A stretch of DNA of 64,000 bases from Rhodovastum sp963709085 (GCA_963709085.1 CAVPVB010000007.1:2108001-2172000); one strand, 5' to 3'. Shown: positions 46,497 through 56,047, counted from the stretch's first letter. A program made the numbers and translations. The notes: generated from the sequence alone by a model not told the origin.

Positions 46497-46892
46497 ATGT
46501 TTGATCGACGCAAATTGTTGGGCCTCGCCGTCGGCGCCGCTTTGATTCTGCCGCGAGTCGCGCTGGCCAGCGACCTGATTGACGAGCTGGACAAGGACCA
46601 TAGCGGCGCGCTCAGCCTCGACGAGGTGAAGACCGCCGCCGCGAAGGTATTTGATGATCTGGACAAGGATCATGGCGGTTCGCTGGATCGGAAGGAACTG
46701 GGCAAGCGGGTTTCGGATGCCGATTTCAAAGCGGCGGACCCGGATGGCAGCGGCAATCTGAACAAGGCGGAATTCGTCGCGCTGGCGGAGAAGCTGTTCC
46801 ACGCGGCGGATGCCGGCCATGATGGCCAGCTGTCGCATGACGATCTGAAGACCCCGGCGGGCAAGGCGCTGTCCGAGCTGCTGGAAGACTAA
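46497..46892 (+). CDS. Exported EF-hand calcium-binding protein
   Basis: 131 residues. MFDRRKLLGLAVGAALILPRVALA is a signal peptide with a twin-Arg-like RR. Four EF-hand loops follow: DKDHSGALSLDE, DKDHGGSLDRKE, DPDGSGNLNKAE and DAGHDGQLSHDD; the last is the least regular. The spacing is about 25-30 residues. The protein is very acidic with Lys-rich helices, a calmodulin-like periplasmic type seen in several proteobacteria. ATG 46497 is preceded by TGGAGA. Possible role in Ca2+ buffering or as a sensor; no clear partner. Confidence 0.87.
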   Translation: MFDRRKLLGLAVGAALILPRVALASDLIDELDKDHSGALSLDEVKTAAAKVFDDLDKDHGGSLDRKELGKRVSDADFKAADPDGSGNLNKAEFVALAEKLFHAADAGHDGQLSHDDLKTPAGKALSELLED

Positions 46893-46899
46893 CAGCCAG

Positions 46900-46987
46900 G
46901 CCGGCAGGGGCTTTGCCCCTGCATCCCTTCCGGAATGGGGTGCAGGGGGCCACCGCCCCCTGCCGGGTCCAGGTCAGAGCCCTGGCC
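46900..46987. repeat. Triple GC hairpin repeat block
   Basis: Three adjoining stems: GCAGGGGctttgCCCCTGC (46904-46922), GCAGGGGGC-cacc-GCCCCCTGC (46942-46963) and CCAGG-N7-CCTGG. The second half (46936-46987) resembles 38481-38537 and the first half resembles 18830-18846. Just after the EF-hand stop, so it may also terminate transcription. I see no gene in the rest of the gap to 47134. Confidence 0.65.
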
Positions 46988-47134
46988 TTACTTTTACCAT
47001 TCTGCCGAATCTGAATATCGAGTGACCACCCGCTCGGCTATTTCCTCTGATTGTTGCGACACGCCCGCGGATTGAAGGCGCAAACCGCCTCCGCAGGCGT
47101 TGAGCAACACCCAACGAGGCGGAAGGAAACACCG

Positions 47135-48583
47135 ATGCGCACAAATTTGCACCGCGGAACCTGGCTTGCCAGCGCCGCCCTCATGTCGGCGGCGCTGGCG
47201 GCCGGCGCCTCCCATCCCGTTCCTGCCGCCGAGCCGGCCAGCGCGGAGGAAGCGCATGCCATCGGGGTGGAAGCCTATCTCTACCTCTATCCGCTGGTCA
47301 CAATGGATGTGACCCGGCGGCAGTTGACCAATGGCGGGCCGGCGATGACGCCTCTCCAGGTGCCGATGAACCGTTTCGGCAACGCCCCTGCCTATCCGCC
47401 GGCCGATGTGAAAACCGTCGTGCGGCCGAATTTCGACACGCTTTATTCCAGCGCCTGGCTCGATCTGACCCGTGCGCCGGTAATCGTATCGGTGCCCGAC
47501 ACCAACGGGCGGTACTATCTGTTGCCGATGCTGGATATGTGGACCGATGTGTTCGCCTCACCCGGCTGGCGCACGACCGGCACGCAGGCGGGCAACTTCC
47601 TTGTCGTGCCGCCCGGCTGGACCGGGTCGGTTCCCGAGGGCGTCAGCCGCATCGATGCGCCGACCCCGTATGTCTGGATCATCGGGCGCACCAAGACGGA
47701 CGGGCCGCAGGACTATGAGGCCGTCCACCATATCCAGGACGGCTACAAGGTCACGCCGCTCTCGCAATGGGGCAAGCCGCCCCAGCCGCCGGTCGCCGCA
47801 TTCGATCCGGGCGTGGATATGAAGACGCCGCCCAAGATCCAGGTGGATACCATGCCGGCGGCGGCCTATTTCGCCACCGCGGCCGAAATACTGAAGCTGC
47901 AGCCACCCCATATCACCGATCAGCCGATCATCGCCCGGATGCAGCGCATCGGCCTGGAGCCGGGCAAGAGCTTCGATCTCGGCCGGGCTGATCCGGTGGT
48001 GCGCAAGGCACTCGAATCCGCGCCGGCAGACGCGCAGGCTTTGATGGCCTGGAAGTTGCCCACGATTGCGCGGGTGGTGAATGGCTGGTCGCTGAATACC
48101 GATACGATGGGCGTGTATGGCAACTATTATCTGAAGCGCGCCATCGTCGCCCAGATCGGCCTCGGCGCGAACCTGCCGGAGGATGCGGTCTATCCGATCA
48201 ACCTGACCGACGCGGCCGGCCAAAAGCTGGACGGGGCCAACGCCTACAGGCTCCACTTCGACAAGGGCGTGACGCCGCCGGCGCGGGCGTTCTGGTCGAT
48301 CACGCTGTATGATGAACAGGGCTACCAGGTCGCGAACCCTCTCAACCGCTTCGCCCTCAGCAGTTGGATGCCGCTGGTGTTCAATGACGACGGGTCGCTC
48401 GACCTCCTTTTCCAGACCGAAAGCCCGGGGCCGGCAAAGCAGGCGAACTGGCTGCCGGCACCGAAAGGCCCGTTCAACGTTCTGATGCGACTCTATGCGC
48501 CGGAAGCGGAGGCGCTGAACGGCAAATGGAATCCGCCGCCGGTCACGAAAACCGGCGCTGTGACCAGCATTCCGGCCCAATAG
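47135..48583 (+). CDS. Exported DUF1254/DUF1214 protein
   Basis: 482 residues. Signal peptide (LASAALMSAALAAGASHPVPAA), then the DUF1254 domain with IGVEAYLYLYPLVTMDVTRRQLTN, MNRFGNAPAYPPADVKTVVRPNFDTLYSSAWLDL and YYLLPMLDMWTDVFASPG (quoted in part), and the C-terminal DUF1214 domain with YPINLTDAAGQKLDGANAYRLHF, PARAFWSITLYDEQGY and FNVLMRLYAPEAEALNGKW. GGAAGGAAA precedes the ATG at 47135. The family is common in soil bacteria; activity is not established. Confidence 0.9.
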   Translation: MRTNLHRGTWLASAALMSAALAAGASHPVPAAEPASAEEAHAIGVEAYLYLYPLVTMDVTRRQLTNGGPAMTPLQVPMNRFGNAPAYPPADVKTVVRPNFDTLYSSAWLDLTRAPVIVSVPDTNGRYYLLPMLDMWTDVFASPGWRTTGTQAGNFLVVPPGWTGSVPEGVSRIDAPTPYVWIIGRTKTDGPQDYEAVHHIQDGYKVTPLSQWGKPPQPPVAAFDPGVDMKTPPKIQVDTMPAAAYFATAAEILKLQPPHITDQPIIARMQRIGLEPGKSFDLGRADPVVRKALESAPADAQALMAWKLPTIARVVNGWSLNTDTMGVYGNYYLKRAIVAQIGLGANLPEDAVYPINLTDAAGQKLDGANAYRLHFDKGVTPPARAFWSITLYDEQGYQVANPLNRFALSSWMPLVFNDDGSLDLLFQTESPGPAKQANWLPAPKGPFNVLMRLYAPEAEALNGKWNPPPVTKTGAVTSIPAQ

Positions 48584-48594
48584 GCGCTGGACGG

Positions 48595-49158
48595 CTACGG
48601 CGTCGGCGTTGTGCCGGGCTCATGCTTGAGCGCCTCCGGCAGCCGGCCATCAACGAAAAACAACCGGGCCAACCGGCCCGGTCCAAGAACGTTGGCCAAC
48701 TGGCGGATGGCGAAATACGGCATCAGGGCCAGGAACATGATGAGGGTTGACGACAGTATCTCGTACAACCGGTTGCCCGCCACGTCTGCTATCGATTGGG
48801 CGACGGTGCGTCCGTGCAGGGCGCCGGCGACGGCTTCCTCGATCGCCAGGAGCACGAACAGGAACACGAGAAACACGAATGACCGATAGAGTGTCGGGTA
48901 GATCAGCGGCCGGCCCGTGAACCGCTCGCCCAGGCGAATGTCGTGCCCGATCAGCATGAACTTGCCGAGGATGAACGCCTTGACGGCGGCGAACCCCCAT
49001 GGCGCGTAGCTGATGCCCACATCGTGCAGCACGGACGCCTTGTGCAGCACGATCGCACCGAAACAGACATACAAATATACAAAGATGATGGCGTATTGCT
49101 TCAGGGTGTGACCGGCCCGGCGAAGGATGGTGGTGCGCGGCGGGGCTTCGCTGACCAT
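48595..49158 (-). CDS. Integral membrane protein, unknown function
   Basis: 187 residues from ATG 49158, which has GAGG six bases upstream. Four probable membrane helices: YAIIFVYLYVCFGAIVL, APWGFAAVKAFILGKFMLIG, SFVFLVFLFVLLAIEEAVAG and EILSSTLIMFLALMPYFAI. Between helices 2 and 3 the loop IRLGERFTGRPLIYPTLY is basic. No conserved catalytic motif is seen. Eight bases separate it from the cysteine synthase gene upstream on the same strand. Confidence 0.72.
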   Translation of the reverse strand: MVSEAPPRTTILRRAGHTLKQYAIIFVYLYVCFGAIVLHKASVLHDVGISYAPWGFAAVKAFILGKFMLIGHDIRLGERFTGRPLIYPTLYRSFVFLVFLFVLLAIEEAVAGALHGRTVAQSIADVAGNRLYEILSSTLIMFLALMPYFAIRQLANVLGPGRLARLFFVDGRLPEALKHEPGTTPTP

Positions 49159-49166
49159 GGGTTGCC

Positions 49167-50183
49167 TCAATTTTCCAGCCATGACGGCACCGGCAGCCTT
49201 TTTTCGCGCAGGAAGGCCGGGTTGAACAGTTTGCTCTGATAGCGGCTGCCGCCATCGCACAGCACCGTCACCACGGTATGCCCCGGCCCGAGGGTGCGCG
49301 CCACCCGGATGGCCGCCGCCACGTTGATGCCCGACGACCCCCCGACCGACAGCCCCTCGTCGATCAGGAGAGAGAAAACCTGCGCCAGCGCTTCGGCATC
49401 GCCGATGCGTTCGGCATCGTCGATTGGTGCCGCGTCCAGGTTTTCCGGCACGCGCGACTGGCCGATCCCTTCGGTGATCGAGCTTCCGGTGACGCTCAGA
49501 TCATTCGCCTTGACCCAGCCGTACAGGGCGCTGCCCTCCGGATCGGCGAGCACGATGTGAATGGCGGGGTTGCGCTGCTTCAGCGCCAGCGCCACCCCGG
49601 CCAGCGTGCCGCCGGTGCCGCACGAGCATGTGAACGCGTCGACCCGGCCGCTGGTCTGGTGCCAGATCTCCGGGCCGGTGGTCAGCCGGTGCCCCTCGCG
49701 ATTGGCCAGGTTGTCGAACTGGTTGGCCCAGACCGCCCCGGTCTCCTCGGCGAGCCGGCGGGAAACATGCACATAATTGCCGGGGTCCCGGTACGGCTTG
49801 GCCGGCACCAGCCGCAGATCGGCGCCGATCATGCGCAGGAACTCGATCTTCTCGCGCGACTGGGTCTCGGGCATGACAATGATGGTGCGGTAGCCGCTTG
49901 CATTGCCGACCAGGGTCAACCCGATGCCGGTATTGCCCGCCGTGCCTTCCACCACCGTGCCGCCGGGCTTGAGCACGCCGCGCTGCTCGGCGTCGGCGAT
50001 GATCGCCATGGCGGCGCGATCCTTCACCGAGCCGCCGGGGTTCATGAACTCGGCCTTGCCCAGGATGGTGCAGCCGGTCGCGGCGCTGGCGCGGCGCAGG
50101 CGGATCAACGGCGTGTTGCCGATAGCGGCGGCGAGGCCGTCGGCCACAGGCGGAGCGACGGTGACGTAAGGCTTGGGTCCCAT
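49167..50183 (-). CDS. cysK: Cysteine synthase-family PLP enzyme
   Basis: Beta-replacement enzyme making cysteine from O-acetylserine and sulfide. PLP Lys54 in AEFMNPGGSVKDRAA, substrate loop EGTAGNTGIGLTLVG (Ala in place of the more common Ser), phosphate-binding GTGGTLAGVAL and SVGGSSGINVAAAI. 338 residues from ATG 50183 (MGPKPYVTVAPPVADG). Divergent from the rhodanese gene, so two sulfur-linked genes share an 82-base gap. Confidence 0.92.
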   Translation of the reverse strand: MGPKPYVTVAPPVADGLAAAIGNTPLIRLRRASAATGCTILGKAEFMNPGGSVKDRAAMAIIADAEQRGVLKPGGTVVEGTAGNTGIGLTLVGNASGYRTIIVMPETQSREKIEFLRMIGADLRLVPAKPYRDPGNYVHVSRRLAEETGAVWANQFDNLANREGHRLTTGPEIWHQTSGRVDAFTCSCGTGGTLAGVALALKQRNPAIHIVLADPEGSALYGWVKANDLSVTGSSITEGIGQSRVPENLDAAPIDDAERIGDAEALAQVFSLLIDEGLSVGGSSGINVAAAIRVARTLGPGHTVVTVLCDGGSRYQSKLFNPAFLREKRLPVPSWLEN

Positions 50184-50265
50184 GGCGGTTCCGGTTTGCT
50201 TCCCCCGGGGTTGAACGCATGCCGGCGACATGCGATGGCCCGGCATCATTATCGGAGATCGCCCC

Positions 50266-50676
50266 ATGGTCGAGAACATTCCCCCGCGGCAGACCTGGGA
50301 AGCGCTGCAAAGCAATCCCGACGCCCGGCTGGTGGACGTGCGGACCGATGTCGAGTGGAACTTCATCGGTCTGCCGGACCTGACCCAGGTCGGGCAGGAG
50401 CCGGTGCTGATCCCCTGGCAGGTCTATCCGTCCATGCAGGTGAACGGCGCCTTCACCGAGCATCTTCGCCGTGCCGGGGTGGAGCCGAAGCACCACGTCT
50501 ATTTCCTCTGCCGCAGCGGCGCCCGCAGCCTGGCGGCGGCGCGTGCGGCGCAGGCGGCCGGGTTCCAGCATGTCTACAACATCGCCGACGGCTTCGAGGG
50601 TCCGCCCGACCGGGAGGGTCATCGCGGCGCGGTGTCCGGCTGGAAGGCCGAGGGGTTGCCCTGGCAGCAGAAATAA
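50266..50676 (+). CDS. Rhodanese-like sulfurtransferase
   Basis: Single rhodanese domain of 136 residues. LVDVRTDVEWNFIGLPDL at the front, active Cys82 in VYFLCRSGARSLAAARAA, and GFEGPPDREGHRG near the end. The start is placed at ATG 50266 (MVENIPPRQTWEAL), preceded by CGGAGA; the open frame continues a little further upstream. Divergent from cysteine synthase, which hints at sulfur transfer, but this is weak evidence. Confidence 0.9.
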   Translation: MVENIPPRQTWEALQSNPDARLVDVRTDVEWNFIGLPDLTQVGQEPVLIPWQVYPSMQVNGAFTEHLRRAGVEPKHHVYFLCRSGARSLAAARAAQAAGFQHVYNIADGFEGPPDREGHRGAVSGWKAEGLPWQQK

Positions 50677-50683
50677 ACCCGGA

Positions 50684-51805
50684 ATGTTCCGCACCTCACA
50701 CTGCGTCGCCGCGACGCTGGCGGTTGGCCTCGCCCTGGCCGTTCCGGCCGCCGCCAACGACTCGTCGTCCGAACTTGGTGCCGGCGGGCTGGTGCTGGTG
50801 AAAACCGACAGCATCAGCATGCAGCGGGAAGACCTGACGCTCGCGCCGTCGGAGGTGCGCGTCCGCTACGAAATGCGCAACGATACCGGCAAGCCGGTGA
50901 CCCTGAGGGTGGCCTTTCCGATGCCCGACTTGCCCCGGGACACGCCCGGCGGCATGGAGACCGCCACCGCCCATAACCTGGACATGAAACCGCCGGCGGA
51001 TGCGAACTTCATCGGCTTCCGCCTGTGGGTGAACGGGCAGGCGACGGCGCCCGAGTTGGAGATCCGTGCCACGTTGCCGGACGGGCGCGATGTCACCGAC
51101 GATCTGCGCCGGATCGGCGGGCTGTCGCTGCTGTTGCATCCGCGCGTATTCGAGCTGCCGACCGACCCCGCCGGGCGGACCGGGCCGAATGGCGGCTGGG
51201 ACCTCGATGCGCCGACCCGCCAGAAACTGCAGGAACTGGGCGCGATCGAGCAGAGCGAGGACGGCTACGGGACGCTGTGGACCACCCGGATCACCTTTCA
51301 CTGGATGCAGATTTTTTCCCCCGGCGTCACCGTGGTGGAGCACAGCTACCGGCCGATTCTCGGCAGCCAGCTATTCGCTGCCACCCGACGCGGCGATCCC
51401 GGCAAGGCCGATCCGGATTCGGGCCTGTGGACCGGCAGCCTGGACGAGAACCTGACCACCGCCTACTGCGTCGACGGCCCGACCGACCGGACGATGCGCA
51501 CCCTGTACAAGCGGATGCTGCATGCACGGCAGGCATCCGGCAATGACGGCGATGCCTATTTCAGTGCCCATGTGCTCGGCTACATCCTGCGCACCGCGCG
51601 CAACTGGCGCGGCCCCATCGGCACCTTTCACCTCGTGCTGCAGGGCGGCCACGTGACCACCGGCTTTGCCGGGGAAGGCGACACGCGGCTGATGTCGCTC
51701 TGCACCGACCTGCCGTTGCGCCGGACCGCGCCGATGCGCTTCGAGGCGACGGTGCGCGACTACGTGCCGGCGCAGGATTTGCGAGTGCTCCTCGTGACCG
51801 AATAG
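50684..51805 (+). CDS. Exported DUF4424 protein
   Basis: 373 residues with a signal peptide (CVAATLAVGLALAVPAAA) and NDSSSELGAGGLVLVKTDSISMQREDL, the start of the DUF4424 domain. Further family features are VRYEMRNDTGKPVTLRVAFPMPDLP, VVEHSYRPILGSQ and the C-terminal TFHLVLQGGHVTTGF (quoted in part). Role unknown. It follows the rhodanese gene by seven bases. Converges with the DUF2272 gene. Confidence 0.88.
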   Translation: MFRTSHCVAATLAVGLALAVPAAANDSSSELGAGGLVLVKTDSISMQREDLTLAPSEVRVRYEMRNDTGKPVTLRVAFPMPDLPRDTPGGMETATAHNLDMKPPADANFIGFRLWVNGQATAPELEIRATLPDGRDVTDDLRRIGGLSLLLHPRVFELPTDPAGRTGPNGGWDLDAPTRQKLQELGAIEQSEDGYGTLWTTRITFHWMQIFSPGVTVVEHSYRPILGSQLFAATRRGDPGKADPDSGLWTGSLDENLTTAYCVDGPTDRTMRTLYKRMLHARQASGNDGDAYFSAHVLGYILRTARNWRGPIGTFHLVLQGGHVTTGFAGEGDTRLMSLCTDLPLRRTAPMRFEATVRDYVPAQDLRVLLVTE

Positions 51806-51822
51806 GCGCCGCCATCAGCCTC

Positions 51823-52744
51823 TCAGTTATCGTAAAGCACCCGCAGCACGACGAACCACGGATAGCGCGTATCCACCGGCACGTCGCCGGCCAGCGCCAG
51901 CCGCCCGTCGGGAGTGGTGGGCACGTGCGTCAGCGTCACCGCATCATCGACATTGCCGCCGATAATGCTGATTTCCCCGCTGCTGGCCGCCACCACGATG
52001 GCGCAATGCGCCGGGAAGCCCCTATGCGTCGGCAGATCGTCGAAACGCACCCGACGTGACCCGTCCCGCGTGGAGCAGATGATGTCGCCCGGTTGCGGCG
52101 GGTACGTATCGATCCGCTCGGCCGTGATCGCCCACCCCGTGGTCTGGTTCAGCGACATCTCGCGGGCGAGGTTGATGTAGGTGTAGTGCGACGGTGAATA
52201 CGGGAAACGGGTGCCGGCGCCGGCGATGCGCATGACGTAGGACACGAAAGCGGCCGACCAGGCGTAGTTGTAGTCCTCGCTCGCCGAGAACTCGCTGCCG
52301 CCCGCGTCGTGCTTGCCGGTCCAACTGCCCTCCGACCGGTCGGGGTCCTGGCTGATCCACCAGGTACTCGCCCACCCGTTCCCATAGACCCGCCATGCGC
52401 TCGGGCTTCAGTTCCGGCGGCAGCGGCGGCCGTGTATCGGGCGGATCGTCGTCGATGGGTTGGCCGAACAGCCGCCATTCCCGCGAGGCGATCGCGACCG
52501 CATCGGCGCGGCTGAACGGCATGTAGGGCCGGATGGCGAATTCCGGCACATGGCCACCCTGGCGGTCAATCGCCGCACCGGGGGAGATGGACGCGGAAGG
52601 GGAGGGGGTGCCGCCATGGCCGCTGCAGCCGGCCAGCAGGGCGGCAAGCATGACCGCCGCAAGACAGTGCTTCCCCGGAACCCATTGCAGGCAAAAAACA
52701 GGTTCAAGATGCGTGAGACTGGTGGAAATCAACCGGCGTTTCAT
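51823..52744 (-). CDS. DUF2272 lipoprotein, frameshifted
   Basis: N-terminal part: lipobox MLAALLAGCSGHGG and FSRADAVAIASREWRLFGQPID. At about 52362 an extra base breaks the frame; after correction the sequence reads EYWWISQDPDRSEGSWTGKH, then EDYNYAWSAAFVSYVMRIAGAGTRFPYSPSHYTYI and PQPGDIICSTRDGSRRVRFDDL (quoted in part), the DUF2272 core with a CHAP-like look. The conserved Cys in IICSTRDG and His in FPAHCAIVV may be catalytic. About 305 residues when joined. The N-terminus before the lipobox is unusually long, so a later start is possible. Confidence 0.78.
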
Positions 52745-53005
52745 AGGATTTCATCAACACGTCCAGTGCGTCGGAGAATTAACACGACCTCGCGTGGCCA
52801 CCAAGCCGATTTTTGAAATCAGGGCGCACAAATGGGGTCATGCCTTGTGGCGTTCAGGACATTTCGTTTTGTTCGGCAATTTATGAAACGTTCGTGACGC
52901 GCGCCGCGGATCGCTCCCGAGCGACGTTGTCGTGAAACACCAACCGCATGTTGCTGCGGCGCTCCTGGAAACCAATGACGATACGCTTCGGCAAAAGCCG
53001 GCCGT

Positions 53006-53706
53006 TCAGCGACGCACGAGCGACCAGTACAGCGGCCGGCGGCCGGCCGCCAGCGCCTTCGCCTCATAACGGGTCGGCGGCCATCCGGCGGGCCGCGTCG
53101 CCGCCGGCGGCGGCACCTGAAAAAAATCCTGCGCCGCCAGCACTTCCGCCACCCAGGCCTGGTAGGTCGGGTCGTCGCTGGCGATGCGCCATTCCGCCCC
53201 TGGTTTCAGCACCCGCGCCAGGGCGGGCAACAGCGCCGGATGCACGAAACGGCGCTTGGCGTGCCGGGTCTTCGGCCAGGGATCGGGGAACAGCAGGAAC
53301 AGCCGGCCCAGGCACGCCTCTGGCAGCGCCCGGATCAACGTGCGGGCGTCGTCGTCCCAGATGCGCAGATTGGCGGGCAAGGGCGCGTCCGCTTCGCCGC
53401 CCTCCGCCACCAGCCGGGACAGCAGCGAGCAGAGCCCGTTGACGAACACCTCGCAGGCGATCAGTCCGACCGCGGGATGCGTGGCCGCCTGGGCCAGCGC
53501 ATGCTCACCCCCGCCGAACCCCACTTCCAGCCACAATTCGGATGGGCGCGACGCAAAAGCGGTCAACGGATCGGCCACGCACTCAACATCGAAGCGCAAC
53601 CGCGGCAGCGTTGTTTCCAGCAGGCGTTCCTGGCGCGGCCGCAGCGCATGGCCGCGGGCGCGCCCGTACAGGCGATCCGGCGGCGGCTTCAGCCGCCGCC
53701 CGTCAT
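53006..53706 (-). CDS. trmB: tRNA (guanine-N7)-methyltransferase TrmB, N-terminal frame break
   Basis: SAM-dependent enzyme that makes m7G46 in tRNA. SAM motif LWLEVGFGGGEHALAQA, the IWDDDARTLI acidic motif, LLFPDPWPKTRHAKRRFVHP (tRNA and SAM binding) and a C-terminal TRYEAKALAAGRRPLYW (quoted in part). The open frame ends at 53599, but the expected N-terminus LYGRARGHALRPRQERLLETTLPR continues upstream in the same frame to about 53690. It joins the ATG at 53706 only if one base in a GGC run is removed. Seven bases from the metK stop. Confidence 0.87.
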
Positions 53707-53712
53707 CCGTGC

Positions 53713-54900
53713 TCAGCGCCCGAAGGCGGATTTGAGCGCCGGCACCAGATCGGTCTTTTCCCAGGTGAAGGTGCCCAGCCCGGCATCCGGCTCACGGCCG
53801 AAATGGCCGTATGCCGAGGTCGGCACGTAGATCGGCCGGTTCAAATGCAGGTGCTCGCGAATACCGCGCGGGGTCAAATTGACCAGTTCGCGCAGCGTCT
53901 TCTCCAGCTTCGCCTCGTTCACGTCATACGGGTTGCCATGCAGTTCCACGTAGACCGACAGCGGATGCGACACGCCGATGGCGTAGCTGAGCTGAATCGT
54001 GGCCCGCTCGGCCAGGCCCGCGGCGACCACGTTCTTCGCCAGGTAGCGGGCCACATAGGCGGCGCTGCGGTCCACCTTGGTCGGGTCCTTGCCGCTGAAC
54101 GCGCCGCCGCCATGCGGGGCCGCGCCGCCATAGGTGTCGACGATGATCTTGCGCCCGGTCAGGCCGCAATCGCCATCCGGCCCGCCGATCACGAACTTGC
54201 CGGTCGGGTTGATATAGATTTCCTTCTCGGCCGGCAGCCAGCCGGCCGGCAGCACGCTTTCGATCAGCGGCACCAGCAGGCGCTTGATCTGCGCCTGCTC
54301 GAGATGTTCCTCGTGCTGGGTGGAGATCACCACGCTGGTCGCCCCGACCGGCTTGCCGTCGACATAGCGCAGGGTGACCTGGCTTTTGGCATCGGGCAGC
54401 AGCCCGGCCACGCTGTGGTCGCCGGCGCGGCGGCGCTCGCGGATGGTGCGCAGCAATTCATGCGCATAATAGAGCGGCGCCGGCATCAGCGTCGGCGTCT
54501 CGGTGGTGGCATAGCCGAACATGATGCCCTGGTCGCCGGCACCCTCGTCCTTGTTGCCGGCCGAGTCCACGCCCTGCGCGATATCCGCCGACTGCGCGTG
54601 CAGGTGCACCGCCACATCGGCGGTCTGCCAGTGGAAGCCGTCCTGCTCGTAGCCGATGTCCTTGATCGCCAGCCGGACGAGGTGCGCCAGGTAATCATGC
54701 GTCACCGTGCCGGGTCCGCGCGTCTCGCCTGCCAGCACCACCCGGTTGGTGGTCACCAGCGTTTCGCAGGCGACGCGCGAATAGGGGTCGGCGGTGAGGA
54801 ACGCATCCAGGACGGTGTCGCTGAGCCGGTCGGCGACCTTGTCGGGATGACCTTCCGAGACGGACTCGGAAGTGAACAGAAACTCGCCCTTGTCGCGCAT
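53713..54900 (-). CDS. metK: S-adenosylmethionine synthase
   Basis: Makes SAM from methionine and ATP. Three-domain enzyme of 395 residues. Motifs: FTSESVSEGHPDKVADRLSD at the N-terminus, GAGDQGIMFGYATTETP (signature), YINPTGKFVIGGPDGDCGLTGRKIIVDTYGG and GGGAFSGKDPTKVDRSAAY (quoted in part). MRDKGEFLF start at 54900 with AGGA upstream. The methyltransferase gene trmB follows, a common pairing. Confidence 0.97.
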   Translation of the reverse strand: MRDKGEFLFTSESVSEGHPDKVADRLSDTVLDAFLTADPYSRVACETLVTTNRVVLAGETRGPGTVTHDYLAHLVRLAIKDIGYEQDGFHWQTADVAVHLHAQSADIAQGVDSAGNKDEGAGDQGIMFGYATTETPTLMPAPLYYAHELLRTIRERRRAGDHSVAGLLPDAKSQVTLRYVDGKPVGATSVVISTQHEEHLEQAQIKRLLVPLIESVLPAGWLPAEKEIYINPTGKFVIGGPDGDCGLTGRKIIVDTYGGAAPHGGGAFSGKDPTKVDRSAAYVARYLAKNVVAAGLAERATIQLSYAIGVSHPLSVYVELHGNPYDVNEAKLEKTLRELVNLTPRGIREHLHLNRPIYVPTSAYGHFGREPDAGLGTFTWEKTDLVPALKSAFGR

Positions 54901-55011
54901 GGATGTTCCTGTGAGGCGGAGGTGTGGCGGGCCAGGAAGCGGCCCTTGGATTGGATGGGCGGGGTGTGTGAACGAAAGGGGGCGGGGGGTCAAGTCTGCG
55001 CGACGACAATT

Positions 55012-55030
55012 CCACAAGATATTCTCGTGG
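55012..55030. promoter_or_regulatory. Near-palindrome upstream of metK
   Basis: CCACAAGATATTCTCGTGG, symmetric except at two positions around the centre. It lies 112 bases before the metK start in a 175-base gap that also contains the end of dapB. Could be an operator (for example of a SAM/SAH-responsive ArsR-type regulator) or part of an RNA hairpin. Not matched to a known motif. Confidence 0.35.
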
Positions 55031-55075
55031 TGTTGCGAAACCGCGACTCCGGAATGTGAATCCGGTTCTGCCGGG

Positions 55076-55852
55076 TCAGTTCCCGGCGCCCATACCCAGC
55101 ACGTCCAGCATGGAATACAGCCCGGGCGCCCGGCCGCGCGTCCACAGCGCCGCGCGCACCGCCCCGGTGGCGAAGGCCCGCCGGTCGAAGGCGCGATGGG
55201 TGATGGCGATATGTTCCGTCCCGGCAGCGAACAGCAACGTATGCTCGCCTACCACCTGCCCGCCGCGCATGGCTGCAAAGCCGATCGCGCCGGTCCGGCG
55301 CGCGCCGGTATGGCCGTCCCGACCGCTCTCCTTCACATCCTCGAGTGCCACCCCGCGCCCCTTCGCCACCGCCCGGCCGAGGCCGATGGCGGTGCCCGAG
55401 GGCGCGTCCACTTTCTGCCGGTGGTGCATCTCGATGATCTCGGCGTCGTATTGTTCTGCCGGCAGGGCGGCGGCCATGCGTTCGGCCAGCGCCAGCACCA
55501 GGTTCACCCCGGTGGAGAAATTCGGGGCATAGACCACCGGCACAAGCCGCGCCGCTTCGGCCACGGCGGCTTCATCCACGGCCGACAACCCGGTGGTGCC
55601 GAGCACCCAGGCGCACCCCGCCGCCGCCAGCGCCTGCGCATGCGCGGCGGTGGCCGAGGAATGCGAGAAGTCGAGCACCACGTCCGACGCCGCCGCCAGG
55701 GCGGCGATGTCGGCAAACAATGTTGCCCCCTCGACCGTCGCCTCGGGACGATCGATGCCGCCGGTGAGTTTTTCCCCCGCGGCCGCGACTTCCTCGGCCA
55801 GCAGACGCCCCATGCGGCCGGCGATTCCGGCGATTCCGATACCTTTGTCCAT
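55076..55852 (-). CDS. dapB: 4-hydroxy-tetrahydrodipicolinate reductase
   Basis: Lysine/diaminopimelate pathway enzyme, 258 residues. NAD(P) motif IGIAGIAGRMGRLLAEEV, then DFSHSSATAAHAQALA, VLGTTGLSAVDEAAV, YAPNFSTGVNLVLAL, and catalytic EIIEMHHRQKVDAPSGTAIGLG with the His-His pair and Lys. The C-terminal HRAFDRRAFATGAVRAALW is also typical. ATG 55852 gives MDKGIGIAGIAGRMG. Co-directional with metK and trmB. Confidence 0.95.
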   Translation of the reverse strand: MDKGIGIAGIAGRMGRLLAEEVAAAGEKLTGGIDRPEATVEGATLFADIAALAAASDVVLDFSHSSATAAHAQALAAAGCAWVLGTTGLSAVDEAAVAEAARLVPVVYAPNFSTGVNLVLALAERMAAALPAEQYDAEIIEMHHRQKVDAPSGTAIGLGRAVAKGRGVALEDVKESGRDGHTGARRTGAIGFAAMRGGQVVGEHTLLFAAGTEHIAITHRAFDRRAFATGAVRAALWTRGRAPGLYSMLDVLGMGAGN

Positions 55853-56047
55853 GCGGCCGATCCTGCGTCGGTACGCTTGTCGCGTCCAGACCGGGACGGC
55901 GGTACCCCCGCCGTATGTCGGCCGCCGGGCGGAACGATTGCCTCCGCCGTTGGCGGAGCGCATCTTCCTTGGCAAGTAACGTTCTCCGCCGGCTGTCGCC
56001 GGCCGGAACGATGGTGCCCGGGAAATCTCGGATCAGGCAACGGACAG

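Noticed and set aside
54901..55075. SAM riboswitch before metK
   Set aside because: I looked for SAM-I, SAM-II and SAH-type conserved cores on the minus strand and saw none; only the near-palindrome stands out.
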